NCBI GenBank assembly: GCA_016178785.1
Contig: JACOSO010000023.1
Location: 151,771 to 215,770 of the forward strand
Source: Bacteroidota bacterium
GTDB lineage: Bacteria; Bacteroidota; Bacteroidia; Cytophagales; Cyclobacteriaceae
Length of the DNA: 64,000 bases
Reading direction: 5' to 3'
Position 1 is the stretch's first letter; each line of letters starts with the position of its first letter. The translations under genes and the position numbers were made by a program. A model generated the notes under the pieces. That model was not told the DNA's origin. It saw nothing but the letters and a program-made list of their open reading frames with translations, and ran no database searches. Below, in pieces: positions 24,881 to 33,433 of this stretch.

Positions 24881-27800
24881 TTAAGCGACAAATTCTGATG
24901 GAGTTGTTTCTTCTGAAGAAGATTTGCGAATCCATACAATCAATCTGGCCAGACGTTCTTTGAGTTTCAATCGGAGCAAATACATCACAGGTACAAATAT
25001 AAGGGTGAGGAACGTTCCAAATATAATCCCGAAAATCATCGTCCATGACATTGGTTTCCAGAAGGCAACGTTATCGCCACCAAAGAAAATGTGCGGGTTC
25101 AACTCTGTAAATAGTTTTGCGAAATCGATGTTGAGGCCAACTGCCAATGGTACCAAACCAAGCGTGGCGGCCATCGCGGTAAGCAACACAGGAGTCATAC
25201 GGGTCTTACTTGCCTCGATGATTGCTTCTTTAACTTCAACACCTTGAGAAATTAATAAATCTGTAAATTCAACTAATAAGATTCCGTTTCGCACAACAAT
25301 CCCTGAGAAGGCCAAAAGACCAACACCCGTCATAACAATCGAGATTTCCATTCTAAATAATGAGAACCCGATGAGCACCCCAATCAAGCTCAGGAAAATT
25401 TCTGATGTGATGATCACCGGTTTTAAAACTGAATTGAATTGCAAAACCAAAATCATAAAAATCAATCCGAGTGCAACTAGCCCTGCAGTTCCAAGGAAAC
25501 TCATAGTCTCTGCTTGCTTTTCTTGTTCGCCAGTCATATTCAAAGTTACTCCATCGGGCAAGCTGAATGAGTTCATCGCTTCCTGAATCTGCGCAACCAC
25601 ATCGTTAGGTGTAAACCCACTCAACACATTTGAGCCAAGCGTAACAGTGCGTTTCTGATCGATCCTGCGGATACCTGCAAAACTGTTGGAGTATTCAATT
25701 TTCGCAAATGATGAAAGCGGTACTTGGCGTACTTGCCCACCCATGGTCATATCGCGAAAGGTAATGGGCAAGTTCATCAACGTGTTGATGTCGTTGCGCT
25801 GGCTTTCTTTGATGCGAAGTTGAATAGGATAGTCGTCATTGTCATCGCGGAATTTGGAAACTTCAAAACCATAGATTGCAGTGCGCAAAGCTCCGCCAAT
25901 TTGTGCAGTCGAAATTCCTTCGCGATTAGCTTTTTCACGATCGATGCTAATTACGATCTCGGGTTTATTGCTTTCAAAATCCGATTTCAATTCTTCGACA
26001 CCGGGAATCTGGAGAGAATCCAAATATTTTTTGGCACGATTAGATGTCGCAACCAGTACATCAAAGTTGTCAGCAGAGATTTCGATGCTGATCGGTTTAC
26101 CAGTAGGAGGGCCACCTTTTTCCTGGTCAACCGAAATTTCAGCTCCCTTGATTCCCTTTACAGCGTCACGAATTTTGTCCAGATATAGAGCGGTTGACTG
26201 ACCATTGCGTTTAGCGTAGGTAACAAACGCCACGGTTACTTTGCCAAGGTGAGGGCTTGAGTTTTTACCTCCTTCAAAAGGATTTTCGCTGGCACCAATT
26301 GCCACGTTAGAAATAATTGACTCAACAACCGGATTGGACGTACCAACAACCTTTGTCACTCTTTTTTCAATAATAGATGTAATGGAATCCGTCACTCTTT
26401 GATCCGTGCCAATGGGCATTTGGATGTAAGTGAAAATAAAATTCGGGTCGCCATGAGGGAAGAATACCACTGGTGGCTTGCGGATTCCGGTAAATATGAT
26501 TGAGAAAATGAAGAGCACAATGACACCTGCCACTACAAACAACGGACGATATCTGTGCAGGTGCCAGCGAATAATATCTTTATAAAGGCTCTGCACTTTT
26601 GGCCAGGCTTTGGTTTGGAAACCAGAGATCACTTGCTCCAACACAAAGCGATGCAGAGAATAGATTGCAAAAATGAATAGAGTGAAATTGCCTACGCCTT
26701 TCGAACCGGAAATGTAAAACAGAAGAGCAATGGCGATGAAAATAACCCCTGTTATTTTATATCCTTTCGTGAATTTTTTTCTATTATGATCGTGGTCGTG
26801 CACGCCCATGAAGTCTGCTGCAAACACCGGATTCATAATGTAGGCTACCACTAATGAGGCAAGCAATGCAATGATCAACGTGATTGGCAAGAATTTCATA
26901 AACTCACCGATTGTGCCGGGCCAGAAGGCCAGGGGAACGAACGGAGCAAGTACTACTAATGTTCCTGACAATACAGGAAGGAAAACTTCACCGGCTGCAA
27001 TCTTCGCAGCTTTACGAATGGGCACTTTGCCATTGTCAAATACACGATGCGTGTTTTCAATTACTACGATTGCATCATCAACCACTATACCAAGTGCAAG
27101 CAGGAATGAGAACAGCGTCATCAAATTCAATGTGAAGCCAATGGTTGGGAAAACAAGGAATGCAATGAAACTTGAAACCGGGACAGAAAGCCCAACAAAG
27201 ATTGCATTGGTTGCGCCCATGAAAAACATGAGCACGATCGTAACTAAAATAAATCCAATGATGATTGTATTGATCAGGTCATGCACGGTAGTGCGGGTAT
27301 TTACGCTCTGGTCGGCAGTGATGGTAACTTTTACACCCTTCGGTAAAATATTGTCTACAAAATCCTTTTTGATTTCTTCAATTTTATCGGCTGCATTGAT
27401 CAGGTTTTGACCACCGCGCTTCACGATATTAAGGGTGATTACATTCTTACTATCAAGACGAGCAAAGCTTTCTTGCTCCTTGTGCGAGTCGATTACCTCG
27501 GCAACATCTTTCAAATAAATTTTTCCGCCTTTGATTGAACCAATAACAGTGTTGCCTATCTGCTCGGCATTAGTGTATTCGCCATTTACGCTGAGAGAGC
27601 GTTTCATCCCATCCACTGAAAGTTGGCCTCCTGAAATAATTTTATTTTCAAAATTGATAGCACTTGAAATATCATCCAAGCTCACACCGGCCAGCGCAGC
27701 CTTGAACATGTCAACATTAATCTGGATCTCGCGATCGAGCGCGCCTACAATATCTACCCTGCGAATCTCACCTAATGTCTCGATGCGGTCTTGCATCTGG

Positions 27801-28012
27801 TCGGCATATTTTTTCAAGGTCTTCAGGTCGTAATCACCTGAAAGGTTAACGTTCATGATTGGCATTTCAGAAAAATCAATGTCAATCACTTGCGGCTCGT
27901 TTGGCAAACTTGAAGGTACAGGAGGCAAGTCCGTTTTGGCTTTGTCCACGGCTTCCTGAACTTCACGTTTTGCTTCACTCACTTCGATATCAGTATCAAA
28001 CTCAATGATCAC
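24881..28012 (-). CDS. RND efflux transporter, main part after an in-frame amber codon
   Basis: The large part (about 1,043 codons) of an AcrB-type inner-membrane proton/drug antiporter; translation could begin at the GTG at 28012. Recognisable are the porter domain pieces, the central charged membrane helix ALGIVVDDAIVVIENTHR and the second half with FSGIVVRNGILLVEFTDL. A large cytoplasmic insert with two extra hydrophobic segments (GVHDHDHNRKKFTKGYK onward) makes it about 1,140 residues when joined with the upstream fragment, longer than the usual 1,030-1,050. The preceding codon at 28016-28018 is TAG in the same frame, where relatives have a Ser/Gln-type residue. Without readthrough the transporter is broken. 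Codon use does not differ from neighbours. Confidence 0.85.
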   Translation of the reverse strand: MIIEFDTDIEVSEAKREVQEAVDKAKTDLPPVPSSLPNEPQVIDIDFSEMPIMNVNLSGDYDLKTLKKYADQMQDRIETLGEIRRVDIVGALDREIQINVDMFKAALAGVSLDDISSAINFENKIISGGQLSVDGMKRSLSVNGEYTNAEQIGNTVIGSIKGGKIYLKDVAEVIDSHKEQESFARLDSKNVITLNIVKRGGQNLINAADKIEEIKKDFVDNILPKGVKVTITADQSVNTRTTVHDLINTIIIGFILVTIVLMFFMGATNAIFVGLSVPVSSFIAFLVFPTIGFTLNLMTLFSFLLALGIVVDDAIVVIENTHRVFDNGKVPIRKAAKIAAGEVFLPVLSGTLVVLAPFVPLAFWPGTIGEFMKFLPITLIIALLASLVVAYIMNPVFAADFMGVHDHDHNRKKFTKGYKITGVIFIAIALLFYISGSKGVGNFTLFIFAIYSLHRFVLEQVISGFQTKAWPKVQSLYKDIIRWHLHRYRPLFVVAGVIVLFIFSIIFTGIRKPPVVFFPHGDPNFIFTYIQMPIGTDQRVTDSITSIIEKRVTKVVGTSNPVVESIISNVAIGASENPFEGGKNSSPHLGKVTVAFVTYAKRNGQSTALYLDKIRDAVKGIKGAEISVDQEKGGPPTGKPISIEISADNFDVLVATSNRAKKYLDSLQIPGVEELKSDFESNKPEIVISIDREKANREGISTAQIGGALRTAIYGFEVSKFRDDNDDYPIQLRIKESQRNDINTLMNLPITFRDMTMGGQVRQVPLSSFAKIEYSNSFAGIRRIDQKRTVTLGSNVLSGFTPNDVVAQIQEAMNSFSLPDGVTLNMTGEQEKQAETMSFLGTAGLVALGLIFMILVLQFNSVLKPVIITSEIFLSLIGVLIGFSLFRMEISIVMTGVGLLAFSGIVVRNGILLVEFTDLLISQGVEVKEAIIEASKTRMTPVLLTAMAATLGLVPLAVGLNIDFAKLFTELNPHIFFGGDNVAFWKPMSWTMIFGIIFGTFLTLIFVPVMYLLRLKLKERLARLIVWIRKSSSEETTPSEFVA

Positions 28013-28015
28013 GTT

Positions 28016-28303
28016 CTAGAAATCCTGTACTGAATTGCTGGTTATTTTTTTAATGCCGGCAATCGACTTTACTTGTTTTTCGATCTGCTTAGTCACTAAG
28101 TTCTCTACATCTTCAGGCGAAGCGCCAGGAAAAACCGTAGCCACATAAATTTGTGGCAACACAATCTCAGGGAAATTTTCTTTTGGCAAACTATTGAATG
28201 TCATCATGCCTGCGAGACAGATGATGGCCGTAGCCACATATATCGCCACCTTATTGTCGACAGACCAACTGGTGGGTTTAAATTCTTTTTCGGTGTCTTT
28301 CAT
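28016..28303 (-). CDS. RND efflux transporter, N-terminal fragment ending at amber codon
   Basis: The first 95 codons of the RND transporter: short cytoplasmic start, first membrane helix (about 18-36), KENFPEIVLPQIYVATVFPGASPEDVENLVTKQIEK, the porter-domain entry, and SNSVQDF, then TAG. The following codon is AAC and the frame simply continues (NVIIEFDTD), so only one base change (for example TCG to TAG) separates this from an intact gene. It lies 33 bases after the adaptor gene, with ACGATTA-type repeats between. Confidence 0.85.
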   Translation of the reverse strand: MKDTEKEFKPTSWSVDNKVAIYVATAIICLAGMMTFNSLPKENFPEIVLPQIYVATVFPGASPEDVENLVTKQIEKQVKSIAGIKKITSNSVQDF

Positions 28304-28308
28304 TTGAG

Positions 28309-28340
28309 ATAACGTTAATCGTTATTAGTTAATCGTTTAG
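28309..28340. repeat. ACGATTA-type intercistronic repeat
   Basis: Reading on the minus strand the 32 bases between and around the adaptor stop codon and the transporter start are AACGATTAACTAATAACG followed by ATTAACG, imperfect copies of the same heptamer as at 20381-20433. The adaptor stop codon lies at its first copy. Confidence 0.5.
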
Positions 28341-29470
28341 TTCTTGACGAGTTCGCCATCGTTGAGTCCTTGATAGCCAACCGTAATGACTTTGTCGCCA
28401 GCCTGCAGTCCTGATTTGACTTGAGCAAAGTTTCCGTAAACACCTTCTATTTCAACCACTTTTCTACGAGCAACAAGATTTTTGCCATCACTTTCAGCAA
28501 CATAAATTATTTTTTGGCCATTAATGTCTTGTACCACATTCACAGGAACGCAAAGTGCATTAGGTTCAGTATGGAATATGATTTTCAATACTGCAGTCAT
28601 ATTAGGTCTTAAATAAGAAGCAGAAGGAAGTTTCACTTCTATTGGAAATGAACGTGTCAATGCGTCTATGTTACGACCTACGAACGATACATTGGCATTT
28701 ATACTCTTATCCAAATCAGAGAATACAACCGTTGCCTTATTTCCTTTTTGTATTGTTGTAATGTAAGCTTCAGACACTTTTGCAGAGGCTTTCAGATCAT
28801 TGGTATTGATCACCCTGAAAACAGGCAGACCTGGCATTACATTCTCGCCTACTTTGATGTTGACAGCTTCAACAGTTCCGCTGATAGGTGCCTTGATTTT
28901 TGTCATTTCATTTTGCTCTTGCAAAGTGGCAAGCCTGCGCTCTAAACCTTCTTTATTCGTTTTTGCCTGAAGGAATTGAACTTCGGTTCCAATCTTTTGA
29001 TCCCACAAATTTTTCTGACGATCATAAACTGTGTTAGCCAATTCGAGATTGGATTTCAGTTCGTCAATATTTCGCACAATCAATGAATTATCGATTTGAG
29101 CAAGCGTTTGACCTTGGGAAATAACCTCACCCTCGCGAGTATAAACATGGGTAACAACCCCACCGGTTTTGGCTCCCATTTGGATGTTGTCGATCGCGAC
29201 AATGCTTCCCTGGGTTTGAACAAAATGATCAAATGAACGCGGAGCAAGCTCAACTACATTTATTTCTTTCATTTTCACTTTGGGTGCGGCATCAGGATTC
29301 TCTTTCTCGATTTCTTTTTGAAGCGCTTCAATTTTTTTGGTAATCTCAACTTGTTCTTTTTTCAAAGCTTCGAGTTGCGAACTTTTATTTTCTGGCTTCC
29401 CGCTGCAGGCGGATAAAAGTGCAATCAAAATAACCGCACTTGAGTTTTGGATGTTAAGTAAAGATTTCAT
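28337..29470 (-). CDS. RND efflux periplasmic adaptor (membrane fusion) lipoprotein
   Basis: A 377-residue lipoprotein with lipidated Cys22 (LLSAC|SG), a coiled-coil (about 30-60), a lipoyl-type half (IVAIDNIQMGAKTGGVVTHVYTREGEVISQGQTLAQIDNS), a second long helical hairpin (about 130-195), the other lipoyl half (IKAPISGTVEAVNIKVGENVMPGLPVFRVIN) and beta-barrel domains. It links the inner-membrane RND transporter to the TolC-type channel encoded upstream. The gene order TetR-TolC-adaptor-transporter is a typical Bacteroidota efflux operon. Confidence 0.92.
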   Translation of the reverse strand: MKSLLNIQNSSAVILIALLSACSGKPENKSSQLEALKKEQVEITKKIEALQKEIEKENPDAAPKVKMKEINVVELAPRSFDHFVQTQGSIVAIDNIQMGAKTGGVVTHVYTREGEVISQGQTLAQIDNSLIVRNIDELKSNLELANTVYDRQKNLWDQKIGTEVQFLQAKTNKEGLERRLATLQEQNEMTKIKAPISGTVEAVNIKVGENVMPGLPVFRVINTNDLKASAKVSEAYITTIQKGNKATVVFSDLDKSINANVSFVGRNIDALTRSFPIEVKLPSASYLRPNMTAVLKIIFHTEPNALCVPVNVVQDINGQKIIYVAESDGKNLVARRKVVEIEGVYGNFAQVKSGLQAGDKVITVGYQGLNDGELVKN

Positions 29471-29494
29471 TTTCGGTATATCGTTGAGTTGTTA

Positions 29495-30949
29495 TTAATT
29501 TTTGTTTTGAGTTTGCGGTAAGAGTTTTCCATATGCTTTGTCCAGATCTACTTTAGCGACCATGGCGTCAAATAAGGAGTTGTAATAGTTCGTCTGAGAT
29601 TGACGAAGACTATTTTCTGCGTCAACCACTTCCAGGTTTGAGCCCACGCCTTGCTGATATTTGATTTTTGTAACCCGAGCTACTTTTCCAGCTAATTCCA
29701 TATTCGCCTTTTGTGATGTGAGTGATGATAAGGCATTTTCAAAGTTGGCAGACGCTTGTTTTGTCTCGAGTGCAATGCCCTGTTTCAAATTCCTAAAACC
29801 ATTTTCGATCTTCAGCAGGTTTAATTTCTCCTGTTGAATTCTTTGGTGACGTTGAAAGCCTGTAAAGAGTGGGATATTCACATTGACGCCAAATTGCGAA
29901 TAACTATACCATTTATCAGGTCCAAGAGTGCCGTTATCAGAGTAATTAGTGTTTGTCTTAAAAAGCCCTGCGATATCACCAGATTGCGTGTTGTATCCCA
30001 AATTTCCAAAGGCAGAAATTGTTGGCAACGCGCCAGAATAAAGATTCTTGACATTTAGTTCTTGCAGACGTTTATTAGTCTCAAGAACCTTATAGTCCGG
30101 ACGGGTTTTATAATCCCAATCCTTTTCATAGGCATCACTATTCGCCTCCACTTTTATTTCCTGGATGTCACCTACCACGTTTATTGGTTGATCCATTGGG
30201 TAATTCATTTGAAATTTTAATAACTCAGAACTCAACTCGTTTAGTTTTAAAAACTTGTCTCTCTCAGCTACTAAATTGTTATAAGTCACTTGAATTCTGT
30301 CAACATCAATACTTTCAGTAAACCCATTTTTATTTAATGCGATGGTATTCTTCAATAAAGAGTCAACTCTAGCAATATTATTAGTAAACAGGCTGGCCCT
30401 TTCTCGGTTAATTAGAACATTGTAGTAAGCCTTCGTGACTTGTTGGATTACTTGCTCCTTGGTTTGAAGTGCAGTCTTTTCGGAAAGTTCCTTATAGGTT
30501 CTCGAAGCCTGCAGCCCAACAATATAAGAGCCGCTAAAAATTAGTTGGTTTACCGTAAGTGTTGCTGTAGCGGAATTTTTTAATTGAAAAAAATTCTGAG
30601 CAGCTATAACATCTCCTGGTTTTAGACCTTGAGCCGCTGAAGGGTCAAGTTTAATAAAACTACTCTTACTAGTGTCATAACGGGTGAAGAACCTCTGTAA
30701 TTTCTCGTTGTGCACCACATTTCCGGTACCCGAAATTTGAGGAAGGCCTAGCCCAACGGTTTCTCTTACTTTTGCGGTTGCAATACGCTGATCGAGGTAT
30801 GAATTTTGTGCACTGATCGAATTCTTAAGCGCGTAATCAATACACTGATCCAACGTAAAGGATTGGGACTGTTGCTCCTGTTGTGCATTCGCAATGGAAG
30901 CAACGGCAATCAGTGCGATGAGTAAAGTGGTTTTATATAACTGCTTCAT
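29495..30949 (-). CDS. TolC-family outer-membrane efflux channel
   Basis: A 484-residue outer-membrane protein with signal peptide (MKQLYKTTLLIALIAVASIANA|Q) and the duplicated OEP pattern: TLDQCIDYALKNSISAQNS at the start of repeat one, tandem long helices rich in Asn, Lys and Gln, and GVGSNLEVVDAENSLRQSQTNYYNSLFDAMVAKVDLDKAYGKL near the C-terminus. It is the exit duct for the adaptor/transporter encoded downstream. A longer frame upstream would overlap the regulator gene; the ATG at 30949 already overlaps the TetR stop by 17 bases, indicating coupling. Confidence 0.92.
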   Translation of the reverse strand: MKQLYKTTLLIALIAVASIANAQQEQQSQSFTLDQCIDYALKNSISAQNSYLDQRIATAKVRETVGLGLPQISGTGNVVHNEKLQRFFTRYDTSKSSFIKLDPSAAQGLKPGDVIAAQNFFQLKNSATATLTVNQLIFSGSYIVGLQASRTYKELSEKTALQTKEQVIQQVTKAYYNVLINRERASLFTNNIARVDSLLKNTIALNKNGFTESIDVDRIQVTYNNLVAERDKFLKLNELSSELLKFQMNYPMDQPINVVGDIQEIKVEANSDAYEKDWDYKTRPDYKVLETNKRLQELNVKNLYSGALPTISAFGNLGYNTQSGDIAGLFKTNTNYSDNGTLGPDKWYSYSQFGVNVNIPLFTGFQRHQRIQQEKLNLLKIENGFRNLKQGIALETKQASANFENALSSLTSQKANMELAGKVARVTKIKYQQGVGSNLEVVDAENSLRQSQTNYYNSLFDAMVAKVDLDKAYGKLLPQTQNKN

Positions 30950-31574
30950 TAGATAATTGTTTGTGATTGTTCTCTTTGTATTTTTGGTAAAGTTTTTTTC
31001 CTTTTTCAGTGCACAGTCCAAACACGAAATGCTCAAAGACCAGGCTCTGCACTTCAGCAACATTAAATTTGTCGCGCGGAAAAATTTGTTCATCGCAGCA
31101 AAGCTGAATCGTGGCTACCCGCAATTGTGCAAAAATCTCCGCATTCACTTCGCGGATGTGACCGTCTTTAATGCCCTGCTCGATATTGCGCACAATCGAA
31201 CTATGAATAAAATTGTTTTTGTATTCCACCCATTCACTCCACGCTTTCGGATGAAATTTTTGAATATCGAAAAGGAGGGATGGGTTTTGCTCTTCAATGT
31301 GTCTGCGTAGTGTCAAACCGATTTTGTGCAGTTCATCAATCGAGTTTTCTGATTGCTTATTAATGTCATCGTAGATTTTCTGATTAGCTTTCAGGTGCGC
31401 TTGTGTCACCATTGTTACCAGTTCGTCTTTGTCAACGAAGTGTTGGTACAATGTCTTTTTGGATACGGATAAATGTCTTGCAATGTCATCCATAGAAATG
31501 CTTCGGATACCGTATTTTGTAAAGAGGTCTGCTGCCCCTTTCAGAATCTTATCTTTTGTTTGAGTTTCTTCCAT
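30933..31574 (-). CDS. TetR-family regulator of the efflux operon
   Basis: A 213-residue repressor with the N-terminal TetR helix-turn-helix (KDKILKGAADLFTKYGIRSISMDDIARHLSVSKKTLYQHFVDKDELV, about residues 7-55) and a helical ligand-binding C-terminus. The start is the ATG at 31574; an upstream in-frame start would lie within the promoter's -7 box. The operator-promoter in front of the gene and the overlap with the TolC gene suggest that TetR represses its own operon and is relieved by an exported compound. Confidence 0.92.
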   Translation of the reverse strand: MEETQTKDKILKGAADLFTKYGIRSISMDDIARHLSVSKKTLYQHFVDKDELVTMVTQAHLKANQKIYDDINKQSENSIDELHKIGLTLRRHIEEQNPSLLFDIQKFHPKAWSEWVEYKNNFIHSSIVRNIEQGIKDGHIREVNAEIFAQLRVATIQLCCDEQIFPRDKFNVAEVQSLVFEHFVFGLCTEKGKKLYQKYKENNHKQLSNEAVI

Positions 31575-31604
31575 ATAGACGTTTGGTTTGCTCCAATATG
31601 GACG

Positions 31605-31648
31605 CAAAACTATGGAAACTTATTTTAAGTTCAAAGTTTCCATAGTTT
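31605..31648 (-). promoter_or_regulatory. TetR operator overlapping the efflux-operon promoter
   Basis: A perfect 15-base inverted repeat, AAACTATGGAAACTT (31607-31621) and AAGTTTCCATAGTTT (31634-31648), spaced by 12 bases. On the minus strand the same DNA holds a Bacteroidota promoter: TTTG at 31635-31632, 19 bases, TAGTTTTG at 31612-31605. A protein bound to the inverted repeat would cover both promoter elements, which fits TetR autorepression of the whole tetR-tolC-adaptor-transporter operon. Confidence 0.8.
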
Positions 31649-31723
31649 CGTTAAACGCCTTTTTTAGCTTAGGGTTGGCTTTTTAGGAAAAAATTTCTGT
31701 TATTTTTTCTAACGAATTGACCT

Positions 31724-32077
31724 TTACGCATTTGGTGTGCTTGTTTTCTCACCTGACGACCGTTCGCCCCAGCCGCACCATTTCTCCTTCATTTTTTGCT
31801 TAAATCTCTCACGGTCTTCCATACTCATCCTGTTCCATCTTTCTTTCCAGTACGGTCTCCAATGACCTCCATGTCCGTAATGTTTTTTACCAAAACTCCA
31901 GAAAAGAATTTTACTCAATATCAGCAAGCCGAGTGCCTGCCAAAATGTAATCACAGGTCCATGAAACAATTCAGGCACAAGCCAATTCCATAAACTCATG
32001 GTGATAAACCCTACCACGGCAATAGCCAGCGGAACAAACACTATTATCGCAAGCACAATCCGAATTCCACGTTTCAT
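31724..32077 (-). CDS. Small two-helix membrane protein linked to an ECF sigma factor
   Basis: A 117-residue protein: two membrane helices (about 6-27 and 43-62), with SLWNWLVPELF in the connecting segment, and a Trp/His/Lys-rich C-terminal tail (HYGHGGHWRPYWKERWNRMSMEDRERFKQKMKEKW). This composition is typical of a Bacteroidota family found next to ECF sigma genes; an anti-sigma or envelope-stress role is inferred from position only. It is 56 bases downstream of the sigma gene. Confidence 0.6.
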   Translation of the reverse strand: MKRGIRIVLAIIVFVPLAIAVVGFITMSLWNWLVPELFHGPVITFWQALGLLILSKILFWSFGKKHYGHGGHWRPYWKERWNRMSMEDRERFKQKMKEKWCGWGERSSGEKTSTPNA

Positions 32078-32133
32078 ATCTTTATTATTTAAAATTCATT
32101 ATTCAATATTTCAAGTTCACAAGGGCCAAAGCC

Positions 32134-32712
32134 CTAGTCCCCAACAACATCATCATAAAACTTTTTCAATCTCTTTCTCAATGCAAGGATGGCATAGCGT
32201 TTTCGTGAAAGCAAAGTATTGATCGATACACCAGTCTCTTCTGAGATTTCACGAAAGCCCTTTTCTTCAATTTCATTTTGAATAAAGATTTCTCGCTGAT
32301 CTGCCGGAAGTTCTGCCAGGGCATCGGTAATTTCATCCCAGATTGCTTCGCGAAGCAATGTCGACTCAGGACTGCTATCAAGGTCAGGCAAAATTTCCTG
32401 GAGTGTGAGCGGAGTGTCATCGTCTTTGCCACTCACCAACTCAAAGTCGGCTCGCTGCGGACGAACGGCATCTCTGCGATAGCGATCGATGATCTTGTTG
32501 CGCGCCACACTATACAACCAGGAAGTTGCACGATCAATCGACTCAATCGCTTCAAAGCCTGATACGAACTGGTAGAACACATCCTGAAGAATATCCTCCG
32601 CCTCCTCCACCGATGACACGCGGCTTCGGATAAATCCGAGCAGTTTGTCTTTTTCCTTCAGGAATGTGTTCTGCTGTATCTGTGACATGGCCAGGTCCAT
32701 CGTCCGCATCAT
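32134..32712 (-). CDS. ECF-type RNA polymerase sigma factor (second)
   Basis: A 192-residue sigma-70 family factor with region 2 (SSVEEAEDILQDVFYQFVSGFEAIESIDRATSWLYSVARNKIIDRYRR, about 33-80) and region 4 (LAELPADQREIFIQNEIEEKGFREISEETGVSINTLLSRKRYAILALRKRL, about 133-184). An acidic linker (ELVSGKDDDTPLTLQEILPDLDSS) separates them. With the small membrane protein gene downstream it forms a two-gene unit. Its target promoters are not evident. Confidence 0.92.
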   Translation of the reverse strand: MMRTMDLAMSQIQQNTFLKEKDKLLGFIRSRVSSVEEAEDILQDVFYQFVSGFEAIESIDRATSWLYSVARNKIIDRYRRDAVRPQRADFELVSGKDDDTPLTLQEILPDLDSSPESTLLREAIWDEITDALAELPADQREIFIQNEIEEKGFREISEETGVSINTLLSRKRYAILALRKRLKKFYDDVVGD

Positions 32713-32901
32713 TTGGTTGTAGAGACGGGAGGAGGTAAGATTTTATTGTAAAAAGAAATTAAAATTTCTGTAAAGATGGAAAATCTAAGGAATGAATGCA
32801 TCCATTAACTGTAGTTCACAGAGATTCTTCAACAATGACTTTTTCTGATTTCATTCCGCGAAAAATCCTTAACTTGATCACTTAAGATTTAATCAAACGT
32901 T

Positions 32902-33138
32902 ATGGCTAGTAAAGTGAAAGATAAGATTTATAAGTTGCTGGAAACCATAAAAGATGAGGGAACATTGATGAAAGTAATGGAAGATATTGCTTTTTATTCA
33001 TCCAAAAAAGATGTGACTGAGGGCCTCGATGAAAATCAATTGAAGGAACTGGAAGTTGCAATGACAGAAGCCGATAATAACCAAGTGATCAAGTGGCAGG
33101 ATTTTAAGAAAGAGCTTGGTGAATGGAAAAGAAAGTAG
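32902..33138 (+). CDS. Antitoxin of a RelE/ParE-type module
   Basis: A 78-residue mainly helical protein (KVKDKIYKLLETIKDEGTLMKVMEDIAFYSSK) with a Trp/Lys-rich C-terminus (NNQVIKWQDFKKELGEWKRK), which probably wraps the toxin. Its last 16 bases overlap the toxin gene. No recognisable DNA-binding motif is seen, so autoregulation is uncertain. Transcribed opposite to the ECF sigma gene, 189 bases away. Confidence 0.75.
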   Translation: MASKVKDKIYKLLETIKDEGTLMKVMEDIAFYSSKKDVTEGLDENQLKELEVAMTEADNNQVIKWQDFKKELGEWKRK

Positions 33139-33419
33139 TAATCACGCAGAGGTTTCGCAACCACACCTATAGTATATATAAACACCTGATTAAAAACTTC
33201 TCTTCCAAAACTGCTTTTCTTTTTTTGGAGAAAATTGAGGAGAGGATTGAATTGCTATCGAAGCATCCAACCATTGGAAAGCAATCTTTCAAGAAGAAAG
33301 GCGTGCGAAGCATTTTGCTTACCCCTCACAATCTGATTTACTATCGGATAAAAAAAAGTAGGATCGAGATTTTGTGCCTATTTGATGTGAGACGGAGTCC
33401 AGAAAAAAAACCTTATTAA
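33123..33419 (+). CDS. RelE/ParE-family toxin
   Basis: A 98-residue toxin of the RelE/ParE fold: helix KNFSSKTAFLFLEKIEERIELLSKHPTIGKQSFKKKGVRSILLTPHNLIYYRIKKSRIEILCLFDVRRSPEKK. The P-x-x-G-K/R-R-hydrophobic pattern and the I-Y-Y-R-I strand are characteristic. Whether it cleaves mRNA on the ribosome or inhibits gyrase cannot be decided. The preceding small gene overlaps it, supporting a type II module. Confidence 0.85.
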   Translation: MEKKVVITQRFRNHTYSIYKHLIKNFSSKTAFLFLEKIEERIELLSKHPTIGKQSFKKKGVRSILLTPHNLIYYRIKKSRIEILCLFDVRRSPEKKPY

Positions 33420-33433
33420 ATTGTCGAACTTTT

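Noticed and set aside
26871..27410. 179-codon plus-strand frame
   Set aside because: Antisense to the RND transporter; composition is a mirror of membrane helices.
28016..28018. Recoding of TAG as an amino acid
   Set aside because: TAG ends ppc and the PIN toxin gene normally, and no readthrough element is seen.
32713..32901. Gene or RNA in the gap between the ECF sigma and antitoxin genes
   Set aside because: Only a weak AGAAATT/AATTTCT palindrome at 32754-32769 and AT-rich sequence; nothing further supported.
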